Positions 1-5,645 of a stretch of 5,645 bases of DNA are shown in pieces (within the stretch, counting starts at the first letter, position 1; each line of letters starts with the position of its first letter). This DNA comes from Acetatifactor sp. (GTDB lineage: Bacteria > Bacillota > Clostridia > Lachnospirales > Lachnospiraceae), in contig JAILPF010000442.1 in assembly GCA_024699575.1 (NCBI GenBank), positions 1 to 5,645 of the forward strand, given 5' to 3'. The notes under the pieces are model-generated. The model was given only the letters and a program-made list of their open reading frames with translations, made no database searches and was not told where the DNA came from. The position numbers and the translations under genes were made by a program.

Positions 1-2970
1 GGATATATCAAAAACATGTTGAATGGCTGTGTACATAAACTGGAGGAAGTAGACAGAATCTGTGATGCACCGGATGGACCTTATATGTATGGAGAATTGG
101 TGGAGCAGGAGCTGGAACAGCTCCGTAAAGTGGCGGAACTGGATTCCTGGGAGAAGCTTTCGGCTGTGGTGCCGGCTGTCTCATTCGGACGTCTTCCCTC
201 CAAAAAGGATGAATCAGTGTCTGCGGACAAAAGGGAACTTGCCAAAGGACTAAGGGATGAGGTAAAAAAGGCTCTTCAAAAAATCACGAATCAGTTTTTT
301 GCCACACCGATGGAACTGGTGCTGGAACAGGCGAGAGCCTGTAGAAAGCCGGTGGAGGCTCTGATTGATCTGGTGATGGAATTTGATGAGAGGATGCTTG
401 CCAAAAAGCAGGAGAAGAAACTGATCGATTTCAACGATATGGAGCATTATGCTCTGAACATTCTTCTTGTAAGAGAAAATGGAGAAATCCGCCCGAGCCA
501 TGTGGCAATGGAGTATCGCCAGTTCTTCCATGAGATTTTGATTGACGAGTATCAGGACAGCAACTTAGTGCAGGAATATCTTCTGCGAGCTGTTTCCGGT
601 GAGGAGGATGGAAACTTTAACCGTTTCCTCGTGGGGGATGTGAAGCAGAGTATTTATAAGTTCCGTTTGGCAAGACCGGAGCTGTTTTTAGAAAAATATA
701 AGACTTATCAACAGTCCGGAAAACTATGCAGGATAGATCTCTCTCAGAATTTCCGAAGCAGGAATACTGTGGTAAACACGGTCAATGAGATTTTCGCGCG
801 GATTATGAGCGAAGAGAACGGCGGGCTTGTGTATGATGATGCGGCGGCATTGCATGTGGGGGCGAGTTACCCGGATAATCCGACCTGTGAGAGTGAACTG
901 CTTCTTATCGATAAGCCGGATGACGACAGTGGAATGGATGCAAAAGAAGCAGAGGCAGCTGCCATCGGGCAGAAAATTAAGGATTTATGCAGAAATGCGA
1001 AGGTGACCGACAAAGCAACCGGAAGTTTAAGACCGGCGACTTATCGCGATATGGTGATACTACTGCGTACTACAAGCGGATGGGATGATGTTTTCCAAAA
1101 AAAATTGGAGGAGATGGGTATCCCGGCGTATATTACGGCGAAAACCGGTTATTTTTCGGCACTTGAGGTACAGGAAATCCTGCAGTTCCTGAGAGTTTTG
1201 AATAATCCAAGACAGGATATTCCATTGTTTGGGGTGCTTAAGTCTGTGTTCGGAGGTTTTACGGAGGAGGAAATTGCAGAAATCCGAAGTGGACAGAAGC
1301 AGGGCTGTTTATTTGAAGCGATGCAAAATTATGATGGGCAGGACAAACTGAGAACCAGAATATCGGATTTTGTGTCTAAGCTGGAAGAATTCCGTAAGAA
1401 GACAGTGTATTTACCAATCAGGGAACTACTTGAGAACATCGTAGACAGCTTTGACTATTTGAATTATGTTACTGCACTTCCTGCCGGAAGTAAGCGACGT
1501 GCCAATGTGGAGATGTTGTTTGCAAAAGCCTCTGATTTTGAGAAGACCAGTTATTATGGATTATTTCATTTCATTCGATACATTGAACAACTGGAAAAAT
1601 ATGAGGTGGACTATGGTGAGGCCGGCAATCTGGATGAGAATGCGGATGTGGTCCGTATTATGAGTATTCATAAGAGTAAAGGTCTGGAATTCCCGATTAC
1701 CTTTGTCTCCGGTATGTCCAAGAAATTTAACATGCAGGATACCAATCAGTCACTGGTGGTAGATATGGACATGGGACTTGCGGTGGGCTATGTGGATGTG
1801 AAACGCCGTATCAGTAACAAAACGTTGCGGCACGCAGTGATTTCCGGGAAGATGAAAGAAGACAATCTTTCTGAAGAGCTTCGTGTACTTTATGTTGCAC
1901 TCACACGTGCAAGAGAAAAGCTGATTATGACTGCTGTAACAGATAAAGCTGAAGAAAAATGGGAACAAAGCTGTGCGGTAGGAGCAGAAAAACTTGCCTA
2001 TATTGATTTTATCGAAGCAGGATGTTATCTGGACTTTATTCTGCCGATTCTACCAAATACGAGCGTAGAGACAACTGTTTTACAAGTACAGAATCTGTTG
2101 GCGGAAGAGGTAAATGAACAGATTAGAGAAAATGTGGATATCGGAAGGCTTTCACAGGCGAAAAGTCTGGCAGATGCTGAGGTGTACAATCGACTAAAAC
2201 AGCAGTTTGCTTATCAATATCCCTTTCAGAGTCTGGAAAAGCTCTACACGAAGACAACTGTTTCAGAATTGAAGATTGCAGCCATGGCGGAAAAGGATGA
2301 AGCTGCATATCATCGCTTTGAGGAGAAAGAGGTAGTTCCGTATATACCTCATTTTAAGCGTGAAGAAGAGCAGGTGAGTGGAGCAACCAGAGGTAGTGCT
2401 GTCCACAGACTGATGGAGCTGCTTCCTTTTGATAAAATGCTTTCGCAGCTTTTTGAAAGTATGCCGGAGAGTTTTAAGGAGTACCGGAGCAAACTACCGC
2501 AGGAGTCCTTGGAAAAACATTTGAAAGCGTTTTTGGTGCAGGAGAAGGAAGCACTTAGAATTTCCGAAGAATATTATCGTGCAGTGAATATACGCAAGAT
2601 AGTCCGGTTTATGAACTCTGAGGTGGCATATCGTATGTGGTGTGCAGACAGACGTGGGGAGCTTTTCAAAGAGCAACCCTTTGTCTACGGTGTGGATGCA
2701 AAGAGACTTCTCGGCGAACTGCCTACAGAAGAAAAGGTGTTGATACAGGGAATCATAGATGTATTCTTTATCGAGAATGAGAAATTGGTTCTCTTAGATT
2801 ACAAAACAGATGTTATTGAAAGCGCAGAAGCACTGTGGGAGCGCTATAAGACACAATTGGATGCTTATCAGGAAGCACTGGAGAGGCTAATGGATATGCC
2901 TGTTTTGGAAAAAATTCTCTATTCCTTTTACTTGGAGGAGGAGAGTGTGTTATACTGTGGGCAGCAATAA
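1..2970 (+). CDS. addA: ATP-dependent helicase/nuclease subunit A (AddA), 5'-partial
   Basis: This is the AddA subunit of the AddAB (RexAB) helicase-nuclease, which with AddB unwinds and resects double-strand DNA ends for RecA-dependent repair. The reading frame is open from base 1, so the ATG at 16 is internal. 989 codons are visible; comparison with the usual ~1,200-1,240 residues suggests about 240 N-terminal residues, including Walker A, lie upstream. Seen UvrD/Rep (SF1A) motifs: motif II IDEYQDSN (541-564), motif III VGDVKQSIYKFR (631-666), motif IV LSQNFRSR (739-762), motif V MSIHKSKGLEF (1660-1692) and motif VI ELRVLYVALTRAREKL (to 1923). The C-terminal RecB-type nuclease follows: ATRGSAVHR with its His at 2404, GIID with Asp at 2758, and LLDYKTD with Asp at 2797 and Lys at 2803. 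All catalytic residues expected in this part are present, so an active helicase and nuclease is likely. No frameshift is seen. In Firmicutes addB usually sits just upstream, which is outside this window. Confidence 0.97.
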   Translation, partial: GYIKNMLNGCVHKLEEVDRICDAPDGPYMYGELVEQELEQLRKVAELDSWEKLSAVVPAVSFGRLPSKKDESVSADKRELAKGLRDEVKKALQKITNQFFATPMELVLEQARACRKPVEALIDLVMEFDERMLAKKQEKKLIDFNDMEHYALNILLVRENGEIRPSHVAMEYRQFFHEILIDEYQDSNLVQEYLLRAVSGEEDGNFNRFLVGDVKQSIYKFRLARPELFLEKYKTYQQSGKLCRIDLSQNFRSRNTVVNTVNEIFARIMSEENGGLVYDDAAALHVGASYPDNPTCESELLLIDKPDDDSGMDAKEAEAAAIGQKIKDLCRNAKVTDKATGSLRPATYRDMVILLRTTSGWDDVFQKKLEEMGIPAYITAKTGYFSALEVQEILQFLRVLNNPRQDIPLFGVLKSVFGGFTEEEIAEIRSGQKQGCLFEAMQNYDGQDKLRTRISDFVSKLEEFRKKTVYLPIRELLENIVDSFDYLNYVTALPAGSKRRANVEMLFAKASDFEKTSYYGLFHFIRYIEQLEKYEVDYGEAGNLDENADVVRIMSIHKSKGLEFPITFVSGMSKKFNMQDTNQSLVVDMDMGLAVGYVDVKRRISNKTLRHAVISGKMKEDNLSEELRVLYVALTRAREKLIMTAVTDKAEEKWEQSCAVGAEKLAYIDFIEAGCYLDFILPILPNTSVETTVLQVQNLLAEEVNEQIRENVDIGRLSQAKSLADAEVYNRLKQQFAYQYPFQSLEKLYTKTTVSELKIAAMAEKDEAAYHRFEEKEVVPYIPHFKREEEQVSGATRGSAVHRLMELLPFDKMLSQLFESMPESFKEYRSKLPQESLEKHLKAFLVQEKEALRISEEYYRAVNIRKIVRFMNSEVAYRMWCADRRGELFKEQPFVYGVDAKRLLGELPTEEKVLIQGIIDVFFIENEKLVLLDYKTDVIESAEALWERYKTQLDAYQEALERLMDMPVLEKILYSFYLEEESVLYCGQQ
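2946..2956 (+). promoter_or_regulatory. possible extended -10 promoter for the patatin gene
   Basis: Inside the last codons of addA the sequence TGTGT-TATACT matches the Gram-positive extended -10 pattern (TRTGN followed by a -10 box, here 5 of 6 to TATAAT). No good -35 box lies 16-18 bases upstream. The start of transcription would fall near 2963, about 40 bases before the downstream ATG. It could give the phospholipase gene its own transcript in addition to read-through from addA. A chance match inside coding DNA is quite possible. Confidence 0.3.
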
Positions 2971-3004
2971 TTTTATGAAAGAAAAGTAAGGAAAAGGACG
3001 AAGG

Positions 3005-3877
3005 ATGGAAAGTAGTACAGGAATTGTTTTGGAAGGTGGAGCAATGCGGAGTATTTTCTCTGCGGGAGTGCTGGATTTTTTGATGGACAAGGGAATTGAG
3101 ATTCCCAATATGATCGCTGTTTCTGCCGGAGCATATGTTGGTTTAAACTATATCTCAGGGCAGAGAGGTCGCTGTATGGATGCCATGATTGAGCCTCTTG
3201 CAGAGTATAAGTACATGGGAATGAGTACTTTTTTTAAGAAGGGTACTTTCTTTGATATGGAATATTTATTCAATGAAGTGCCAAAAGTTAAATCACCATT
3301 TGATTTTGTGACATTTAAGCAATTTCCCGGAAAGTTCTTGACCAGTACAGTCGATTGCAAAAGTGGTGAGGCAGTTTACCATGAACACTTTAAAGACCAG
3401 GACGAACTGTTCAAAATCCTGACAGCTGCCAATTCCATGCCTTTTATAGCTAAGATTTCCCAAATTGGAGGAAGACCCATGCTGGACGGTGGAATGGCAG
3501 ATGCAATCCCTATCGCTAAGGCATTGGAGGAAGGCTGGAACAAGATTATTGTTGTCCTCACCAGAGACATCACTTATCGAAAGAAGGAAAAAAATCGTCT
3601 TTATCAGCTGGCAATCGATATCGTTTACCACAGATACCCTAAATTTGTAAAGCTGATCAGAGGCCGTGGTAAGTACTATAACAATTCTCTTGACGCGATA
3701 GCGCAGTTGGAGAAGGAAGGTCGTGCCTTTGTGCTTCGCCCCACTACTATGACGGTTGGCAATAAAGAAAGCGATGTGGAAACACTGAAAGCATACTACC
3801 GGCACGGCTACGATACGGCCAAGGAACGTTTCGGGGAACTATTACAATTTCTGGGACTTGACTCCACAGTAGAGTAA
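3005..3877 (+). CDS. Patatin-like phospholipase family protein (YjjU/COG4667 type)
   Basis: This is a complete 290-residue predicted acyl hydrolase of the patatin/cPLA2 fold, which uses a Ser-Asp dyad to cleave acyl esters such as phospholipids. The N-terminal half holds the family marks in order: LEGGAMR (residues 9-15), the glycine-rich oxyanion loop; the nucleophile elbow AVSAG with Ser40; and LDGG with catalytic Asp161. The elbow differs from the canonical GxSxG in that its first glycine is Ala38. SGQRGR (51-56) and FFDMEYLF (82-89) are typical of the YjjU-like subgroup. The C-terminal part (about 190-285, with HRYPKF, YYNNSLD and FVLRP) resembles the DUF6363-like tail of that subgroup. 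No signal peptide or membrane segment is seen, so it is probably cytosolic or membrane-peripheral. AAAGGA at 2993-2998 lies 6 bases before the ATG. The gene follows addA by 34 bases, so it may be cotranscribed, but no functional link to DNA repair is known. The true substrate is unknown. Confidence 0.92.
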   Translation: MESSTGIVLEGGAMRSIFSAGVLDFLMDKGIEIPNMIAVSAGAYVGLNYISGQRGRCMDAMIEPLAEYKYMGMSTFFKKGTFFDMEYLFNEVPKVKSPFDFVTFKQFPGKFLTSTVDCKSGEAVYHEHFKDQDELFKILTAANSMPFIAKISQIGGRPMLDGGMADAIPIAKALEEGWNKIIVVLTRDITYRKKEKNRLYQLAIDIVYHRYPKFVKLIRGRGKYYNNSLDAIAQLEKEGRAFVLRPTTMTVGNKESDVETLKAYYRHGYDTAKERFGELLQFLGLDSTVE

Positions 3878-3879
3878 CA

Positions 3880-3920
3880 ATGCGCCACTTCTCGCTACAA
3901 TGGATTGATGTAGAGCGCAT
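3880..3920 (+). repeat. nested inverted repeat (ATGCGC/GCGCAT enclosing CTACA/TGTAG)
   Basis: Just after the phospholipase stop codon, ATGCGC (3880-3885) is complementary to GCGCAT (3915-3920), and between them CTACA (3895-3899) is complementary to TGTAG (3909-3913) around a 9-base loop. In RNA this would be two short stems separated by an asymmetric internal loop (9 and 1 bases). No run of T follows, so it is not a typical intrinsic terminator. It may instead be part of an operator, or a weak structure at the 3' end of the addA-patatin message. Confidence 0.4.
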
Positions 3921-3930
3921 CAGATTGTAG
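3895..3930. promoter_or_regulatory. candidate operator: CTACAAT-N22-ATTGTAG inverted repeat
   Basis: Seven-base perfect inverted arms, CTACAAT (3895-3901) and ATTGTAG (3924-3930), flank the -35 box and overlap the first bases of the -10 box of the predicted promoter. A third, partial copy (ATGTAG, 3908-3913) lies between them in the same direction as the right arm. Repeated half-sites over a promoter suit a DNA-binding regulator, and the gene immediately downstream encodes an XRE-type HTH protein. Autoregulation is therefore the simplest inference; LysR binding is an alternative. There is no direct evidence of binding. Confidence 0.4.
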
Positions 3931-3933
3931 AAT
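3905..3933 (+). promoter_or_regulatory. predicted sigma-A promoter of the XRE-LysR unit
   Basis: TTGATG (3905-3910, 4 of 6 to TTGACA) and TAGAAT (3928-3933, 5 of 6 to TATAAT) are separated by exactly 17 bases. Transcription would start near 3940, leaving a short leader of about 18 bases that contains the ribosome binding site at 3943-3949. The promoter lies in the only sizeable gap of the window (80 bases), which supports a new transcription unit starting here. Confidence 0.6.
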
Positions 3934-3942
3934 TTGAGACAG

Positions 3943-3949
3943 AAGGAGG
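3943..3949 (+). promoter_or_regulatory. ribosome binding site AAGGAGG deciding the XRE start
   Basis: AAGGAGG lies 8 bases before the ATG at 3958. It argues against an in-frame TTG at 3934, which would add eight residues, has no Shine-Dalgarno sequence in front of it, and would place this site inside the coding region. Confidence 0.85.
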
Positions 3950-3957
3950 CGAATGAT

Positions 3958-4851
3958 ATGGATAAAAAGAAAACCGGTGAATTGATTAAGGAAGCCAGAG
4001 TAGCACAGGGATATACGCAACAGGAACTGGGGGATTTAGTCGGTGTATCCAATAAGGCAGTGTCCAGGTGGGAGAACGGAGAAAGCTTTCCGGATATTGC
4101 TGTATTTGAGTCTCTTGCTAATGTGCTACATCTTAAAATTGCAGATATCGTACTTGGGCAGAAGGATGCTGAGAACTCGGAAGCTGTGGTGGATGAGATC
4201 GTCAGAGCAGCTACCATTAGTGCAAAACAATCCAAGCGAAAAAAACTTCTCACAGCTACAATGATTGTATTGATTGTGCTGTGGATAATCATGGGATTGC
4301 ATATGATTGATGGGTGGTTTGACATGCTTCCGTGGCGGCCGATGGGGTTCCATCTTTTTTTACAGGTGCTTATATGTCTGATTGTTTCCTCAAAAATGAT
4401 AGTTAACGGGGACCCGGTCATAAGACTTGGTGACAAGTTGAATTGTTGGTTGACTTTATTTTCTCTTTTTTCCATGATTTACAGCTTTTCACTGATGGGA
4501 ATTGTTTTGTGGAGGCTTCTGGGTGGAAAGACTTTTTTTAACATGGCGCCATATGTGTTGGGACCATTTCTCAATAATCAATTGATTATTTTATTCTATG
4601 CTAATGTTATTATTGTGGCGGTTATGCTTATCAGACATATCCATGAAAGACAGCAGCTTCAGGCCGGAATATTTCCGGCGATAGGAGCAATTTATCTTTC
4701 CTATGTATATAGTTTTTTCTTACACCGCATGGATGACGTTGCAGGTTCCGTTTACTTTTTCGTGAAAAATACTGTGACTGAATATGGAATAACAATCATT
4801 GCCATCATTGTCACTGCATTGTGCATACGATTAAGACATAAGAAGATATAA
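3958..4851 (+). CDS. XRE-family HTH regulator fused to a six-segment membrane domain
   Basis: This 297-residue protein has two parts. Residues about 6-66 form a Cro/C1-type helix-turn-helix: GELIKEARVAQGYTQQELG, then the recognition helix SNKAVSRWENG, then the family-typical FPDIAVFESLANVL. A charged linker (about 67-96, ending in the basic QSKRKK) leads into hydrophobic segments at roughly 97-116, 129-149, 162-187, 206-225, 235-255 and 275-291, ending with a basic tail. The basic residues before segment 1 fit a cytoplasmic HTH anchored to the membrane. I recognise the HTH firmly but not the membrane domain, and no ligand or catalytic motif is visible in it. XRE proteins with C-terminal membrane segments are common in Clostridia, mostly of unknown function. 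It likely controls its own promoter and perhaps neighbouring genes in response to a membrane signal (inference). LysR follows after 22 bases, suggesting one transcript. Confidence 0.88.
   Translation: MDKKKTGELIKEARVAQGYTQQELGDLVGVSNKAVSRWENGESFPDIAVFESLANVLHLKIADIVLGQKDAENSEAVVDEIVRAATISAKQSKRKKLLTATMIVLIVLWIIMGLHMIDGWFDMLPWRPMGFHLFLQVLICLIVSSKMIVNGDPVIRLGDKLNCWLTLFSLFSMIYSFSLMGIVLWRLLGGKTFFNMAPYVLGPFLNNQLIILFYANVIIVAVMLIRHIHERQQLQAGIFPAIGAIYLSYVYSFFLHRMDDVAGSVYFFVKNTVTEYGITIIAIIVTALCIRLRHKKI
4573..4590. repeat. 18-base perfect palindrome within the XRE gene
   Basis: AATAATCAA is followed directly by its reverse complement TTGATTATT, with no spacer. It encodes Asn-Gln-Leu-Ile-Ile around the start of the fourth predicted membrane segment. 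The AT-rich symmetric form resembles a dimer-binding site, but it lies deep inside coding sequence and may be chance. Confidence 0.5.
4663..4679. repeat. short GC-rich inverted repeat in the XRE gene
   Basis: GCCGGAA and TTCCGGC form perfect 7-base arms around a 3-base centre (TAT). In mRNA this could form a compact hairpin inside the coding region, before predicted membrane segment 5. No T run follows, so it is not a terminator. Arms of this length are expected by chance at about this frequency, so no function is claimed. Confidence 0.35.
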
Positions 4852-4860
4852 ATTATTATC

Positions 4861-4867
4861 GGAGGAG
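4861..4867 (+). promoter_or_regulatory. ribosome binding site GGAGGAG deciding the LysR TTG start
   Basis: GGAGGAG lies 6 bases before the TTG at 4874. The first in-frame ATG (4925) would remove the first helix of the DNA-binding domain, so the TTG is the credible start. Confidence 0.85.
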
Positions 4868-4873
4868 AAAGCG

Positions 4874-5645
4874 TTGAATATTCAGCAGATAAAATATGTG
4901 CTTGAAGTGGCAGGTGCTTCATCTATGAGAGAGGCTGCAACGAAATTATTTGTCTCCCAACCGGCTCTGTCCGCAAGTATCAGAGATCTGGAGGATGAGT
5001 TGGGGATTCTGATATTTGAGAGGACGAATAAGGGAATCTCTCTTACCGATGAGGGACGGGAATTTATAACTTATGCGAAGAAGGCTGTGGGACAATATGA
5101 GATTTTAGAGGAGCGTTATCTGTCCAAGGACAGCGACAAGGAGAGATTTTCGGTTTCCACCCAGCACTTCACTTTCCCAATCAAGGCATTTACAGAAGTT
5201 ATCAAAACGATTGATTCGGAAAAGTATGTTTTTTCCATTCATGAGACCAGAACCAGAGATGTTCTGGAGGATGTGAGGACTTTGAAAAGTGAAGTCGGAG
5301 TTATCTCGTTCTCCGGTGCGAACGAGGGCGTTATCAAAAAGCTTTTCAAAGAGTATCAGCTTGAATTTACCCCTCTTATGAGAAGAGAGACTTACGTCTA
5401 CGTATGGAAAAATCATAAATTTGCCGGCCGTAAGGAAATCTCTCTGGAGGAACTTTCGGATTACCCTTGCGTTTCCTTCGATCAGAGCGATGACAGTAAC
5501 TTCTATTTAACAGAGGAAGCCATGGCGGATTATGATTTCAAAAAGATGATTAAATCTGATGACAGAGCTACCTCTATGGAGATTATAGCCGATTTGCAGG
5601 GTTACGCCATAGGAAGCGGTATGCTCTCGGCCGATGATGTCATAT
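4874..5645 (+). CDS. LysR-family transcriptional regulator, 3'-partial
   Basis: The frame is open from a TTG start to the window end (257 whole codons). It begins with a classic LysR winged-helix domain (residues 2-61): NIQQIKYVLEVA, then the helix-turn-helix REAATKLFVSQPALSASIRDLE, then ELGILIFERTNKGISLTDEG. A linker helix (about 62-85) leads to the periplasmic-binding-protein-like effector domain from about residue 90, with STQHFTFPIKAF and ETRTRDVLEDV. LysR proteins usually have 290-300 residues, so about 40 are missing and no stop codon is visible. The sequence resembles a LysR subgroup common in Clostridia whose effectors are mostly unknown. LysR proteins act as DNA-binding tetramers responding to a small molecule and often control an adjacent gene, which here would lie past the window. 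It is probably cotranscribed with the XRE gene (22-base gap, no terminator between). Effector and targets cannot be told from the sequence. Confidence 0.93.
   Translation, partial: MNIQQIKYVLEVAGASSMREAATKLFVSQPALSASIRDLEDELGILIFERTNKGISLTDEGREFITYAKKAVGQYEILEERYLSKDSDKERFSVSTQHFTFPIKAFTEVIKTIDSEKYVFSIHETRTRDVLEDVRTLKSEVGVISFSGANEGVIKKLFKEYQLEFTPLMRRETYVYVWKNHKFAGRKEISLEELSDYPCVSFDQSDDSNFYLTEEAMADYDFKKMIKSDDRATSMEIIADLQGYAIGSGMLSADDVI

Noticed and set aside
16..18. ATG as the start of addA
   Set aside because: The frame is already open at base 1, no ribosome binding site precedes it, and the protein would lack Walker A. The real start is upstream of the window.
3293..3805. 170-codon open frame on the - strand opposite the patatin gene
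   Set aside because: It lies wholly antisense to conserved patatin motifs and its translation is rich in Cys, His and Ile without any family pattern: a coding shadow.
3880..3933. Intrinsic terminator after the patatin gene
   Set aside because: The stems are short, separated by a 9-base internal bulge, and not followed by a T run.
3747..4475. 242-codon open frame on the - strand opposite the XRE gene
   Set aside because: It overlaps the end of the patatin gene, the promoter gap and the HTH coding region. It has no recognisable domain, and the + strand holds clear protein families throughout.
4847..4852. TATAAA as a -10 box for a separate LysR promoter
   Set aside because: No acceptable -35 box at 16-18 bases and no TG extension. 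It overlaps the XRE stop codon in an AT-rich stretch.
5105..5416. 103-codon open frame on the - strand near the window end
   Set aside because: It is antisense to the LysR effector domain, which is an uninterrupted and recognisable frame on the + strand.
1..5645. Phage-defence or other novel multi-gene system (AddA nuclease + patatin + HTH regulator)
   Set aside because: The helicase-nuclease is ordinary AddA and the patatin is of the YjjU-like type, not the CapV type. No nucleotidyltransferase, toxin, CRISPR array or mobile-element sign is present, so the parts are better read as adjacent housekeeping and regulatory genes.

Overview
The window is a contiguous stretch of chromosomal DNA in which every supported gene lies on the + strand. 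It looks like a low-to-mid GC anaerobic Firmicute, most likely a Clostridia/Lachnospiraceae-type gut bacterium. The reasons are an AddA-type (not RecB-type) recombination helicase, strong AGGAGG-like ribosome binding sites, the style of the XRE and LysR proteins, and codon use rich in A/T-ending codons. The organism call is inference from style, not from a marker gene.

Layout: (1) positions 1-2970 hold the C-terminal ~80% of addA, the helicase/nuclease subunit of the AddAB double-strand-break repair enzyme; its N-terminus, and probably addB, lie before the window. (2) After 34 bases comes a complete patatin-like phospholipase gene of the YjjU/COG4667 type (3005-3877). (3) An 80-base gap (3878-3957) carries a good sigma-A-like promoter, overlapped by an inverted repeat of CTACAAT/ATTGTAG, and leads into a 297-residue XRE-family DNA-binding protein fused to about six membrane segments (3958-4851). 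(4) After 22 bases, with a strong ribosome binding site and a TTG start, comes a LysR-family regulator (4874 to the window end), cut off about 40 residues before its expected C-terminus.

The likely transcription units are addA-patatin (close spacing, although a possible extended -10 promoter sits in the addA 3' end) and XRE-LysR driven by the promoter at 3905-3933. The two regulators may form a small regulatory operon whose targets lie downstream of the window. No RNA genes, mobile elements, CRISPR arrays or attachment sites were seen, and no gap without a gene exceeds 100 bases. I did not find convincing evidence of a new multi-gene system. The items most worth a second look are the XRE promoter/operator arrangement, the membrane-fused XRE regulator, and an altered nucleophile elbow in the patatin protein.
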